64,000 nt of DNA, taken from contig NZ_JAJADQ010000003.1 in assembly GCF_020447315.1 (NCBI RefSeq), forward strand, positions 467,995 through 531,994, read 5' to 3'. This DNA is from Hymenobacter nitidus. Lineage in GTDB: Bacteria > Bacteroidota > Bacteroidia > Cytophagales > Hymenobacteraceae. Under the pieces are notes generated by a model. That model worked only from the letters and a program-made list of their open reading frames with translations. It was not told the origin of the DNA and did not search any database. Numbering within the stretch: the stretch's first letter is position 1; each line of letters starts with the position of its first letter. Shown here piece by piece: positions 49,196 to 57,278 of this stretch. The position numbers and the translations under genes are program-made.

Positions 49196-50146
49196 ATGGA
49201 AAACACTCCTTGGTTCTGGGTTGGCTTCAACGCCTTCGTGCTGGTTATGCTGATGCTCGACTTGCTGGTGCTCAACCGCAAAGCGCACGTCGTCCGCATG
49301 CGAGAAGCACTAGGCTGGAGCGCCTTCTGGGTTGCCCTGTCGCTGGCCTTCAACTACCTGGTATACCGCACCATGGGCCAGCAGGCGGCTCTGGAGTTTC
49401 TGACCGGCTACCTGATTGAGAAGTCGCTCAGCGTAGATAACCTGTTCGTTTTCCTGCTGATTTTCACCTATTTCAAGGTGCCGCTGCAGTACCAGCACCG
49501 CATCCTGTTCTGGGGCGTTATCGGGGCCCTAGTGTTGCGGGCCATCTTTATTCTGGCCGGCGCGGCGCTGCTGGCCAAGTTCCACTTTCTGATGTATGTG
49601 CTGGGCGCGTTCCTGGTGTATACCGGCGTGAAGATGGCCCTGAGCGCCGGAGAGCCCGAAATCAACCCCGACGACAACCCGGTGGTGAAGTTTCTGAGCC
49701 GTCACCTGCCCATTACCAGCAAGCTGGAAGGCGGCAAGTTTTTCGTGCGCAAGGAGCGCCTGCTGTTCGCCACGCCCCTGTTTGTGGTGCTGGTCATGGT
49801 CGAGACGACCGACGTGGTCTTTGCCGCCGACTCCATTCCGGCCATTCTGGCCATTTCGCGCGACACGTTTATTGTCTATACCTCCAACGTATTCGCCTTG
49901 CTGGGCTTGCGGGCTTTGTATTTTGCTTTGGCGGGCCTCATGCAATTGTTTCACTACCTGCACTATGGCCTCTCCCTTATCCTGGTATTCATTGGGGCCA
50001 AGCTGCTGGTGGCCGAGTTCTACGAGCTGCCGATGAGCTGGTCGCTGGGCGTGGTGGGCTTTCTGCTGCTGGGCTCGGTGGTGCTGTCGTTGCTTTATCC
50101 CAAGAAGGACGCGCCCATCATTCCTCCCGCCGATATTGCGGAGTAG
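49196..50146 (+). CDS. TerC-family integral membrane protein
   Basis: 316 residues with about eight membrane helices. The TerC signature is present: NYLVYRTMG, IEKSLSVDNLFVFLLIF and VETTDVVFAADSIPAILAI. These acidic motifs probably bind metal during efflux (Mn/Alx-type or tellurium-related). The ATG at 49196 was preferred over a TTG 21 bp upstream. TATCTTGG just before it is one base short of a -7 box. No yybP-ykoY-type riboswitch is visible, since the upstream gap is only 42 bp. A strong terminator follows. Confidence 0.92.
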   Translation: MENTPWFWVGFNAFVLVMLMLDLLVLNRKAHVVRMREALGWSAFWVALSLAFNYLVYRTMGQQAALEFLTGYLIEKSLSVDNLFVFLLIFTYFKVPLQYQHRILFWGVIGALVLRAIFILAGAALLAKFHFLMYVLGAFLVYTGVKMALSAGEPEINPDDNPVVKFLSRHLPITSKLEGGKFFVRKERLLFATPLFVVLVMVETTDVVFAADSIPAILAISRDTFIVYTSNVFALLGLRALYFALAGLMQLFHYLHYGLSLILVFIGAKLLVAEFYELPMSWSLGVVGFLLLGSVVLSLLYPKKDAPIIPPADIAE

Positions 50147-50194
50147 TCCTTTGCCGCGTGCGGCTCGGGTTGCCGGGCCGATGTAATACAACGT

Positions 50195-50232
50195 AGAAAG
50201 GCCCCGCCGAAGAGATTCGGCGGGGCCTTTCT
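50195..50232. terminator. Strong convergent terminator
   Basis: GAAAGGCCCCGCCGAA and TTCGGCGGGGCCTTTC pair fully with a GAGA loop. It is shared by terC and the minus-strand transglycosylase gene. Confidence 0.93.
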
Positions 50233-50248
50233 AGTAGTAAACGCCAGC

Positions 50249-52393
50249 TTACGGCTTGGGCGGGGTCGTTTCGGCGGGGGGCGTGGTGTTGGTATTCACG
50301 CCGGCATCGGGCGACTCGCCGCCCAGCAGATCTATCAGGTTCAGGGGCTCAAACTGGGTAGAGTCGGCCGCGAAGGTGGTGCGCGTGGTATCGGGGCGCA
50401 CGGCGCGGAAGATGGAGCCGTGGGCCCGGCCCGGGAAGCTCAGATTATAGCTTACGCTCTGCCGCTCGCCCTCCGAAATCATGCCCTTGCGCTCCATCAG
50501 GTCGGCAATGAGACGGTGGAAGTAGCGGGCCGAGCTGCGCATTTCCCCGTACTGGTTAAAAGATGCCTGATAGCGCTTGGGCCGCGGAATAATGCTGGCC
50601 AGGTACAGGCTTTCCGACAGGTTCAGGTTGCTGGGCTGCTTATCGAAGTAGAACCGTGACGCTTCGTGCACGCCGTACACTTTCGGGCCCCACTCGATGA
50701 TGTTCAGGTAGACCTCAAACATGCGCTCCTTCGACACCAGCCGGGTGTTTTCGATAAGCCACACAATCAGGGCCTCCTCAATCTTGCGGGTCACGGTTTT
50801 CTGCCGGGTCAGAAACACGTTCTTGACCAGCTGCATGGAAATTGTGCTGCCGCCGCGGGCAAAGCGCTTCTCCTTGATATTCTGAATGGCCGACTTCACG
50901 AAAGCCTTTTCCATGAAGCCCTTGTGGGACATGAAGCGGGGGTCTTCGGCCGTCATGATGGCGCCCTTCAGGTAATTGGGAATGTCGCTGTAGGGCGTAA
51001 ACTCCGGGTTAGAAGGCCCCACGGTGAAGGTTTTGATGGAGTCGCCCTTGTCGTTGTACGCCGTGTAGGGAAAGTCCTCGTTGAGCTTGTTCAGGTTTTC
51101 GCGGCCGAAGCGGCTGATGCGGAAGTTTTTGGGCGTCAGGCCCGAGTTGAACTCCAGGCTGTCGAGCCGGTTCATGTCCAGGTTCAGGTGGAGGCGGTAG
51201 GTGAGCGTGCCTTCGCCCTGCATGCCTTCCAGGGTGTTGAACATGCCCTCGGGCAAGGCCTCAAAGAAGGTATTGGCCGCCGTTTCGGCCGATTCCACGT
51301 CGGCTTTCACCTGCAGGCCGGCCAGCGTTTCGCTGCGGCGCCGCACCCCGTTAATCATCTTGCCCACCACCCGCTCGTTCACCGGCAACTTGCGGATGCT
51401 GACCACCGGGAAGAAGTCCATGCGGTTGAGCGTCACCTTGGTGCCTTTGTCCAGGGCGGCAAAGGCCTGCCCCAGCCGGGCCACAAACTCGATGCCGCCG
51501 CGCGGGAAGCGCACGTCCCGGTCCGAGAGCTTAGGGTGGTTCACAATGAAGTTGGCGGCCGAAGCCGTGCCGCGCACGGTCAGCTCCTCGTCGTCGAGGT
51601 CTTTATCGGTCAGGCTCATGCGCAGCGTATCGAACTGCACGCGGGCCCCGTAGCGGCGCAGCACGTAGGGCAGCACTACGGGCCGGCGGTTCAAGCCGAA
51701 CACTTCCGCGTTCAGGGCGTAGTCGCCGGGCTCGATGTGGCCCTGCACGCCCACGCGGTTTTCCACCGAATCGACCACCGCCGTGAGCTGCCCGCTGATG
51801 TCGCCATCCTCAATAGAGAGGCGCGGCATGGTGATGCGCGCCCGGTGCCGGGGGCTGTCGTAGGTGACCAGGAAGTTGCGGAAGTCGGCCTCCTCGGGCA
51901 TGTTGTCGAAGCTGGCTTCGAGCAGCTGGTTGGCCAGCAAACCGTAGTTGACGCCCTTAGTCGTGTCGCGGGGCACCGTGGGCGCGGCGCCTTTCTTCTT
52001 ATACAGAAACGAGTAGTTGTCGGCGCGGGCATTTTTGCGGGCCGTCAGCTGGGCGTCTTTGATTTCGAGGTTGCTGAACACGGGCCGGCCGGCAAACAAG
52101 GACCGCACGCTCAACGACACCGTCATCTGGCGGGCCTGTAGCAGCGTGTCGGTCGGGGTAGCCGTGGGCACCATGCTCATGCCGTCGATGCGCACCGTGT
52201 TCAGGGCGGTGAAGCGGGCCGTGCCCAGGGTCAGGGCCACTGGATATTTCCGCTCTACTTTGGCTTTTACCTGTTGCAGGGCGTAGTCCAGCAGCTCCTG
52301 CCGCTTAAACAAAAATACGCCCAGGGCCACGCCCAGCAGCACCACCAGGATGCCCAGACCAATGCCTATTTTTTTCTTTGTAGCTGATGTCAC
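50249..52393 (-). CDS. AsmA-like/GT51 peptidoglycan transglycosylase fusion
   Basis: 714 residues. An N-terminal membrane anchor (GIGLGILVVLLGVALGVFL, about 10-28) is followed by about 400 residues of periplasmic beta-rich AsmA-like sequence (YPVALTLGTARFTALNTVRIDGM). A GT51 domain covers about 460-660: MTAEDPRFMSHKGF with Glu483, RGGSTISMQLVKN, and the usual EEALIVWLIE plus LNIIEWG blocks. There is no penicillin-binding transpeptidase. It would polymerise lipid II into glycan strands at the membrane. The start is GTG at 52393; no upstream ATG fits. The C-terminal tail is Thr/Pro-rich. Confidence 0.88.
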   Translation of the reverse strand: MTSATKKKIGIGLGILVVLLGVALGVFLFKRQELLDYALQQVKAKVERKYPVALTLGTARFTALNTVRIDGMSMVPTATPTDTLLQARQMTVSLSVRSLFAGRPVFSNLEIKDAQLTARKNARADNYSFLYKKKGAAPTVPRDTTKGVNYGLLANQLLEASFDNMPEEADFRNFLVTYDSPRHRARITMPRLSIEDGDISGQLTAVVDSVENRVGVQGHIEPGDYALNAEVFGLNRRPVVLPYVLRRYGARVQFDTLRMSLTDKDLDDEELTVRGTASAANFIVNHPKLSDRDVRFPRGGIEFVARLGQAFAALDKGTKVTLNRMDFFPVVSIRKLPVNERVVGKMINGVRRRSETLAGLQVKADVESAETAANTFFEALPEGMFNTLEGMQGEGTLTYRLHLNLDMNRLDSLEFNSGLTPKNFRISRFGRENLNKLNEDFPYTAYNDKGDSIKTFTVGPSNPEFTPYSDIPNYLKGAIMTAEDPRFMSHKGFMEKAFVKSAIQNIKEKRFARGGSTISMQLVKNVFLTRQKTVTRKIEEALIVWLIENTRLVSKERMFEVYLNIIEWGPKVYGVHEASRFYFDKQPSNLNLSESLYLASIIPRPKRYQASFNQYGEMRSSARYFHRLIADLMERKGMISEGERQSVSYNLSFPGRAHGSIFRAVRPDTTRTTFAADSTQFEPLNLIDLLGGESPDAGVNTNTTPPAETTPPKP

Positions 52394-52466
52394 GCGCAGA
52401 AGGAGAGGAAGATAGAAGCGGCAGGCGTATGCCAGTTCCGTGCCGAACCTGCCGCTGCTCGGGTAG

Positions 52467-52524
52467 CAAAGGTAGCGAAAACCGCCGCGCGGCCGTAGCC
52501 GCCCGGCCTCATTTGCTACCTTTG
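52467..52524. promoter_or_regulatory. Divergent promoter boxes for the GT51 gene and purB
   Basis: TACCTTTG occurs once on each strand: minus at 52467-52474 (73 bp before the GT51 GTG) and plus at 52517-52524 (29 bp before purB). The 42 bp between them are very GC-rich and could bind a shared regulator. Confidence 0.6.
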
Positions 52525-52553
52525 ACGCACTCTGGTCAACTTCCTTCTACGCA

Positions 52554-53918
52554 ATGACTGCTGCTGCCGACTACGCTGCCCTCTCGCCCCTCACCGCCGT
52601 TTCGCCCCTCGACGGGCGCTACCGCCGCCAAACGCTGCCCCTGGCGGCCTATTTCTCGGAGCTGGCCCTGATCCGCTACCGGGTGCTGGTAGAAGTGGAA
52701 TATTTCATTGCCTTGTGTGAATTACCGCTGCCTCAGCTACAGAACGTGGATGCGGCCGTATTCCCGCAGCTGCGCAGCCTCTACACTGGCTTCTCCCAGG
52801 CCGATGCCGAAGCGGTGAAGGCCCACGAAAAGGTAACCAACCACGACGTGAAGGCTGTGGAGTACTTCCTGCGCGACAAGTTCACGGCCCTGGGCCTGGG
52901 CAGCTACCTGGAGTTCATTCACTTCGGCCTGACCTCCCAGGACATCAACAACACGGCCATTCCGCTGAGTTTGCAGCACGCCCTGTTGCACTCGTTGCTG
53001 CCCGCCTATGCCCAGGTGCGCAACCAGCTGGCCACCCGCGCCACCGACTGGGAAGCCATTCCGATGCTGGCCCGCACCCACGGGCAGCCGGCCTCCCCCA
53101 CCCGCCTGGGCAAGGAAATTCAGGTGTTTGTGGCCCGGCTCGACGCCCAAGTAGAGCTGCTGGCGCAGGTACCGTTCGGGGCCAAGTTCGGGGGCGCTAC
53201 CGGCAACTTCAACGCCCACCAGGTAGCGTATCCGCAGGTCGATTGGAAGCAGTTTGCCGATGTATTCGTGAACAACCGCCTGGGCCTGCACCGCAGCCAG
53301 CCTACCACCCAGATTGAGCACTACGACCACCTGGCCGCCACCTGCGACGGGCTCAAGCGCCTCAACAACATTCTCATCGACCTGGCCCGGGACGTGTGGC
53401 AATACATTTCGATGGGCTACTTCCGCCAGACCATCAAGGCCGGCGAAGTGGGCTCCTCGGCCATGCCGCACAAGGTAAACCCCATCGACTTCGAAAACGC
53501 TGAGGGCAACCTGGGCGTGGCCAACGCCGTGCTGGAGCACCTGGCGGCCAAGCTGCCCATCAGTCGCCTGCAGCGCGACCTGACCGACTCCACGGTGCTG
53601 CGCAACCTGGGCGTGCCGCTGGGCCATATCCTGATTGCCCTGAACTCCCTGCAGCGCGGCCTCGACAAGCTGGCCCTCGACGAAGCGGCCCTGCACCGCG
53701 ACCTGGAGGCCAACTGGGCCGTGGTGGCCGAGGCCCTGCAGACCGTGCTGCGCCGCGAAGCCTACCCCGACCCCTACAACGCCCTCAAAGCCCTGACCCG
53801 CACCGGCGAGGCCATTTCCGAAGCCAGTATTCAGTCATTTATTGATACGCTGGAAGTGAGTGAGGATGTGAAAGCCGAGCTGCGGGCTATTACGCCACAT
53901 ACCTACGTGGGGATTTAG
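52554..53918 (+). CDS. purB: Adenylosuccinate lyase
   Basis: 454 residues of the fumarase/aspartase superfamily. The signature SSAMPHKVNPIDFENAEGN is intact, including the flexible catalytic Ser loop. HEKVTNHDVKAVEYFL near the start and ARTHGQPASPTRLGKE supply the other active-site residues. It acts twice in purine synthesis, releasing fumarate. The length is typical of the E. coli-like form. No other pur gene is adjacent. Confidence 0.96.
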   Translation: MTAAADYAALSPLTAVSPLDGRYRRQTLPLAAYFSELALIRYRVLVEVEYFIALCELPLPQLQNVDAAVFPQLRSLYTGFSQADAEAVKAHEKVTNHDVKAVEYFLRDKFTALGLGSYLEFIHFGLTSQDINNTAIPLSLQHALLHSLLPAYAQVRNQLATRATDWEAIPMLARTHGQPASPTRLGKEIQVFVARLDAQVELLAQVPFGAKFGGATGNFNAHQVAYPQVDWKQFADVFVNNRLGLHRSQPTTQIEHYDHLAATCDGLKRLNNILIDLARDVWQYISMGYFRQTIKAGEVGSSAMPHKVNPIDFENAEGNLGVANAVLEHLAAKLPISRLQRDLTDSTVLRNLGVPLGHILIALNSLQRGLDKLALDEAALHRDLEANWAVVAEALQTVLRREAYPDPYNALKALTRTGEAISEASIQSFIDTLEVSEDVKAELRAITPHTYVGI

Positions 53919-54078
53919 TGGCCCATGCGGTTTATTACGCTTGTCTTATTAACCCTCATATAAGCACCTTCACCCAGCGGCAGGCCAGCTAACCGGTGCT
54001 TAGAGCCGCTACCAGCGGTCCGGCCCGCGCCAACGCCCAGGCATGGGCGCTGCGTAGTGCTGAAACCCCTCGACCCGT

Positions 54079-54120
54079 AAGCCGGGACGTGCTGCATGAG
54101 CAGTTCGTCCCGGCTTTTTA
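54079..54120 (+). terminator. Probable purB terminator
   Basis: AAGCCGGGACG (54079-54089) pairs with CGTCCCGGCTT (54106-54116), then TTTAC. The rest of the 318-bp gap 53919-54236 shows no gene. It has no TAnnTTTG box, although the AT-rich stretch around 54140-54175 probably holds the promoter of the LuxR gene. Confidence 0.75.
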
Positions 54121-54236
54121 CTGTTCGGTCGTGGCTTGTTGCAACTACTATCGACTATTTACTATGTTAGCTGCTGGCCTCCGGGTCTGTTCTTACCCTG
54201 CTCTGCTCCCACTCCTCTGCTCTTACACCTACCTGC

Positions 54237-54905
54237 ATGTCCAACGAAGAAGCCATTTCCCACAAGGTGGCGGAAATAGCCGCTACGGCGGCCCAGTACC
54301 CGGGCGTCATCATCATCAACAACATCCAGACCCAGGGCGTAGAATACATGTCGCCGTGGGGGCTGGAACTGCTCCAGATTAGCCTGGAAGAGTTGCGGGC
54401 CCTGGGCGCCGCCTACCACACGCGCTTTTTCAACCCGGCCGACGCGGCCGAGTATGCTCCCAAAATCTGGCAGCTGATTGAGCAGAATGAGCTGGGGCCG
54501 GTGGCCACGTTTTTTCAGCAGGTGCGGGCCAATGCCCACACGCCCTGGACCTGGTATTTCACCGCCATCCGGCTGCTGCTGCACGATGCGCAGGGCGCCC
54601 CGCTGCTGCTGCTCTGCGTGGCCTCGCCCGTGCAGCCCGAAACCCACCTGGCCCTGCGGGTGCAGCGCCTGCTCGACGAAAACGAGTTTCTACGCCGCCA
54701 CGCCGCCACCTTCGCCACCCTTACCACCCGCGAGCGGGAAGTGCTGCGCCACCTGGCCCTGGGCCACAGCTCCCCCCAGATTGCCGAAACCCTGCACCTC
54801 TCGGTGCAGACGGCCGAAACCCACCGTCGCAACATCCGTCAGAAGCTCCAGCCCCAGTCGGCCGCCGAGCTGGGCCTCTACGCCCGCGCCTTCAACTTGG
54901 TGTAG
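54237..54905 (+). CDS. LuxR-type regulator with PAS-like sensor
   Basis: 222 residues. The N-terminal 1-145 has a PAS-like fold: YPGVIIINNIQTQGVEYMS, then a LEELRALGAAYHTRFF helix and WTWYFTAIRLLLHDAQG strands. A LuxR/GerE helix-turn-helix follows at 162-205 (LTTREREVLRHLALGHSSPQI). There is no receiver domain, so it probably responds to a ligand or a partner rather than phosphorylation. Target genes are unknown. It lies 6 bp from the convergent HTH gene at 54912. Confidence 0.88.
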   Translation: MSNEEAISHKVAEIAATAAQYPGVIIINNIQTQGVEYMSPWGLELLQISLEELRALGAAYHTRFFNPADAAEYAPKIWQLIEQNELGPVATFFQQVRANAHTPWTWYFTAIRLLLHDAQGAPLLLLCVASPVQPETHLALRVQRLLDENEFLRRHAATFATLTTREREVLRHLALGHSSPQIAETLHLSVQTAETHRRNIRQKLQPQSAAELGLYARAFNLV

Positions 54906-54911
54906 GCTCTC

Positions 54912-55478
54912 TTAACCCGCCGCCAATAGCCGGGTTATTTCGGCTGCTTCGTAGGCCAGCACCCGCAGGCGTAGCTCCAGCAGGGCAGGCTTGCCGGCTT
55001 CACTCTCCAGATTTTCGCGGGCCTCAGTTTCGAAGTTGGCCAACCACCGCTGCCCCCGCTCGTCAGGATAAGCCAAGTGCAGCGTGGGCAGCGCCTGCAG
55101 GCGTAGCCGGGCCTGGGCCAGCCGCGTCTGGCAGCGCGTAAGCTTCTGCTGCAACGGATATTCCTGCCCCCTGATGCCCTGCAGGCGCAGCTGTAGCGCG
55201 GCCCGCTCATCGTCGGATAGAGGCATCGGGGCCGCTGTCGGCACTGGGGCCGGGCCGTCGGGCACGGGTAGGGCCTGCACCAGATGGTGAAAGCGCAACC
55301 ACGCCGCGGTGGGCATATTACGCTGCCTGGCCTCATCCATTGCTACAGTGGCCCGGGTGAGGTGCAGCAGCCGGGCCACATCGGGTTGGCTCAGCCCAAA
55401 GTGCGCCCGTACGAGCTGCTGAATATTGTGGTAGCGCCGGGGGCCCCGGCGGTGGGAGAAGCTGCGCTGAATAGCCAT
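54912..55478 (-). CDS. HTH protein with coiled-coil region
   Basis: 188 residues. The ATG at 55478 starts MAIQRSFSHRRGPRR. The N-terminal part has an XRE-like HTH (LVRAHFGLSQPDVARLLHLTRATV at about 23-46). The C-terminal two-thirds are alpha-helical with Leu/Arg-rich heptads (LQLRLQGIRGQEYPLQQKLTRCQTRLAQARLRLQAL in parts), likely a dimerising coiled coil. The perfect palindrome at 55504 lies 25 bp upstream, a good position for autoregulation. No family name is known to me. Confidence 0.75.
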   Translation of the reverse strand: MAIQRSFSHRRGPRRYHNIQQLVRAHFGLSQPDVARLLHLTRATVAMDEARQRNMPTAAWLRFHHLVQALPVPDGPAPVPTAAPMPLSDDERAALQLRLQGIRGQEYPLQQKLTRCQTRLAQARLRLQALPTLHLAYPDERGQRWLANFETEARENLESEAGKPALLELRLRVLAYEAAEITRLLAAG

Positions 55479-55503
55479 AAGCCCGAGTAGTGAGCAGGCG
55501 AAA

Positions 55504-55565
55504 GAAGTTGTGACGTTTGTGCTGGTGACGTTTTGAAACGTCACCAGCACAAACGTCACAACTTC
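55504..55565. promoter_or_regulatory. Perfect 62-bp palindrome, putative operator
   Basis: Arms 55504-55533 and 55536-55565 (30 bp each) match perfectly around TG. Inside each arm GTGACGTTT occurs twice, 15 bp apart, so the whole carries two forward (55510, 55525) and two inverse (55536, 55551) half-sites. It sits between the divergent HTH gene and the GT9 promoter at 55627. A protein dimer or tetramer could bind here; the HTH product is the natural candidate. Alternatively it forms a cruciform. Confidence 0.85.
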
Positions 55566-55626
55566 CTGAATAAGTATGGGCAGCAGCTTTTTGCGGGCGG
55601 GCAGTGCGCCGCTTCGCCCCTTCGGC

Positions 55627-55634
55627 TACCTTTG
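55627..55634 (+). promoter_or_regulatory. Promoter -7 box for the GT9 gene
   Basis: TACCTTTG ends 19 bp before the ATG. It lies 61 bp from the palindrome. No -33 TTG stands out. Confidence 0.55.
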
Positions 55635-55653
55635 CCGGATACTTCTCTTCCGT

Positions 55654-56751
55654 ATGGCCTCTCTCAACGGCGTTACCGTTCATCCCGACTGCCGCCATTT
55701 TCGCGGCGACATTCCTTGCCGCCCCAACAAAGAGCGCGGCTACCAGTGCGCCGGCTGCCCCGAGTACGCGCCCGTACAGGAGCGCATCCTGATTATCAAG
55801 CTCGGGGCCATTGGCGACGTTATCCGGACCACGCCCCTGCTGCGCCGCCTGCGCCGGGAGTATCCGCAGGCCAAGATTACCTGGCTCACGCACACGCCCG
55901 CCATTCTGCCCGCCGAGGCCATCGACGAGATTCTGAAGCTGGAGCTGACCAGCGTGCTGCACCTGCAGGCCCGCGAGTTTGACCTGCTGCTCAACCTGGA
56001 CAAGGACAAGGAAGCCTGCGCCCTGCACGACTCCATTCGGGCTACCCGCAAGTTTGGCTACACCCTGCACCCGCAGTACGGGGTGGCCTGGCCCGGCAAC
56101 GAGCTGGCCAGCCACAAGTTCCTGACCGGCGTGTTCGACGAGCTGAGTCAGCTGAACCAGAAGCCCTACGTGCAGGAAATCTTCGAGCTCTGCGGCTTCG
56201 AGTTTCAGCACGAGGAGTACGTATTCGACACCCACCAGGACAAAGGCTACGACTGGAGCGCCCTGCCCACCGGCAAGCCGCGCATTGGCCTCAACACCGG
56301 CTGCGGCGACCGGTGGACGACCCGGCTGTGGAGCGACGAGAAATGGCTGACGCTTATCGGGCAGCTGCAACAGGCTGGCTACGCGCCGGTGCTGCTGGGC
56401 GGCACGGCCGAGGATGAGCGCAACCAGCGTCTGCACGCTGCTACGGGCGCTGCTTACCTGGGTACCTTCCCGCTGGAGCAGTTTATCAACCTGATGTACC
56501 AGATGGACGGCATCGTGACGCAGGTCACGATGGCCATGCACATCAGCATTGCCCTGCAAAAGCCCACGGTGCTGATGAACAACATCTTCAACCCCTACGA
56601 ATTCGACCTCTACGGCCGCGGCCAGCTCGTGCAGCCCGACCGGCAGTGCGTGTGCTTCTACCGCGGCACCTGCAAGCTAGGCACCAGTTGCATGGAGGAT
56701 TTGCCGGCCGAAAAGGTGTTCGAAGCCGTGCAGGCGAGTGTGGCGGTGTAG
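55654..56751 (+). CDS. GT9 heptosyltransferase-type glycosyltransferase
   Basis: 365 residues. An N-terminal Cys-rich segment (HPDCRHFRGDIPC, then QCAGCPEY) may bind a metal, and is a common Bacteroidota variant. The GT9 core is RILIIKLGAIGDVIRTTPLLRRL, WLTHTPAILP, LLLNLDKDKEACAL, and RIGLNTGCGDRW and GTFPLEQFINLMYQMDG in the C-terminal Rossmann domain. It probably adds heptose to LPS core. The start at 55654 was chosen over an upstream frame that runs through the palindrome. A GmhB-like phosphatase at 46.4 kb may supply part of its donor pathway. Confidence 0.9.
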   Translation: MASLNGVTVHPDCRHFRGDIPCRPNKERGYQCAGCPEYAPVQERILIIKLGAIGDVIRTTPLLRRLRREYPQAKITWLTHTPAILPAEAIDEILKLELTSVLHLQAREFDLLLNLDKDKEACALHDSIRATRKFGYTLHPQYGVAWPGNELASHKFLTGVFDELSQLNQKPYVQEIFELCGFEFQHEEYVFDTHQDKGYDWSALPTGKPRIGLNTGCGDRWTTRLWSDEKWLTLIGQLQQAGYAPVLLGGTAEDERNQRLHAATGAAYLGTFPLEQFINLMYQMDGIVTQVTMAMHISIALQKPTVLMNNIFNPYEFDLYGRGQLVQPDRQCVCFYRGTCKLGTSCMEDLPAEKVFEAVQASVAV

Positions 56752-56762
56752 GGAAGCTTGTA

Positions 56763-57104
56763 ATGAAGCGGGACTACAGCACCCTAGTGCTTATTGCCAC
56801 TGCCACGGTGCTGGTGGTGGGCTCACTGATTTGGATTTACTCCCCAGGGGATATTGTTCGGGACGGCCACCCGGATACTGGTACCGTTTTATTTGTACAC
56901 CCCAATCTATTAACGGTACTCAAGCGGATAGCTGCTGCTGTTTCCCTTATCATGAGTTTGCCAATACTGGTACTGATAGTTTCCAAGGCTCTAGCAGGGC
57001 CACAGCACCATGAAGCAAATAGTGGTCGGCAACTCTGGTTTTTCTGGCTGCTCGCCATGGCCTGCTGGCTATTCCTTGGTGAGTGGTATCCACTGAGTGA
57101 TTAG
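56763..57104 (+). CDS. Small hypothetical membrane protein
   Basis: 113 residues with about three hydrophobic segments: 8-25 (LVLIATATVLVVGSLIW), 56-76 (IAAAVSLIMSLPILVLIV) and 90-107 (LWFFWLLAMACWLFLGEW). It starts 11 bp after the GT9 stop codon, so the two could be co-transcribed. No conserved catalytic residues are obvious and no family is recognised. A convergent terminator-like hairpin follows at 57135. Confidence 0.6.
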   Translation: MKRDYSTLVLIATATVLVVGSLIWIYSPGDIVRDGHPDTGTVLFVHPNLLTVLKRIAAAVSLIMSLPILVLIVSKALAGPQHHEANSGRQLWFFWLLAMACWLFLGEWYPLSD

Positions 57105-57134
57105 CGGCAGAAGCCCCTATCTGATAAACGAAAT

Positions 57135-57240
57135 AGCCCCAGCGGGGCGGCATATCGGTAGTAACTCGACACCCGATAAAGCAAAAGCCCCAGCTAAGCG
57201 GCACCAATCGTTGAAGGACGGGTGTCGCCCCGCTGGGGCT
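57135..57240. terminator. Long two-level hairpin terminator
   Basis: AGCCCCAGCGGGGCG (57135-57149) pairs with CGCCCCGCTGGGGCT (57226-57240). A second stem CGACACCCG (57167-57175) with CGGGTGTCG (57219-57227) lies inside and overlaps it by two bases. Its loop holds a partial AGCCCCAGC copy. It sits between the convergent genes 56763 and 57279. Confidence 0.75.
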
Positions 57241-57278
57241 TGCACAGTTGAAATTTAAATTCTCTTGCTAATGACTTT

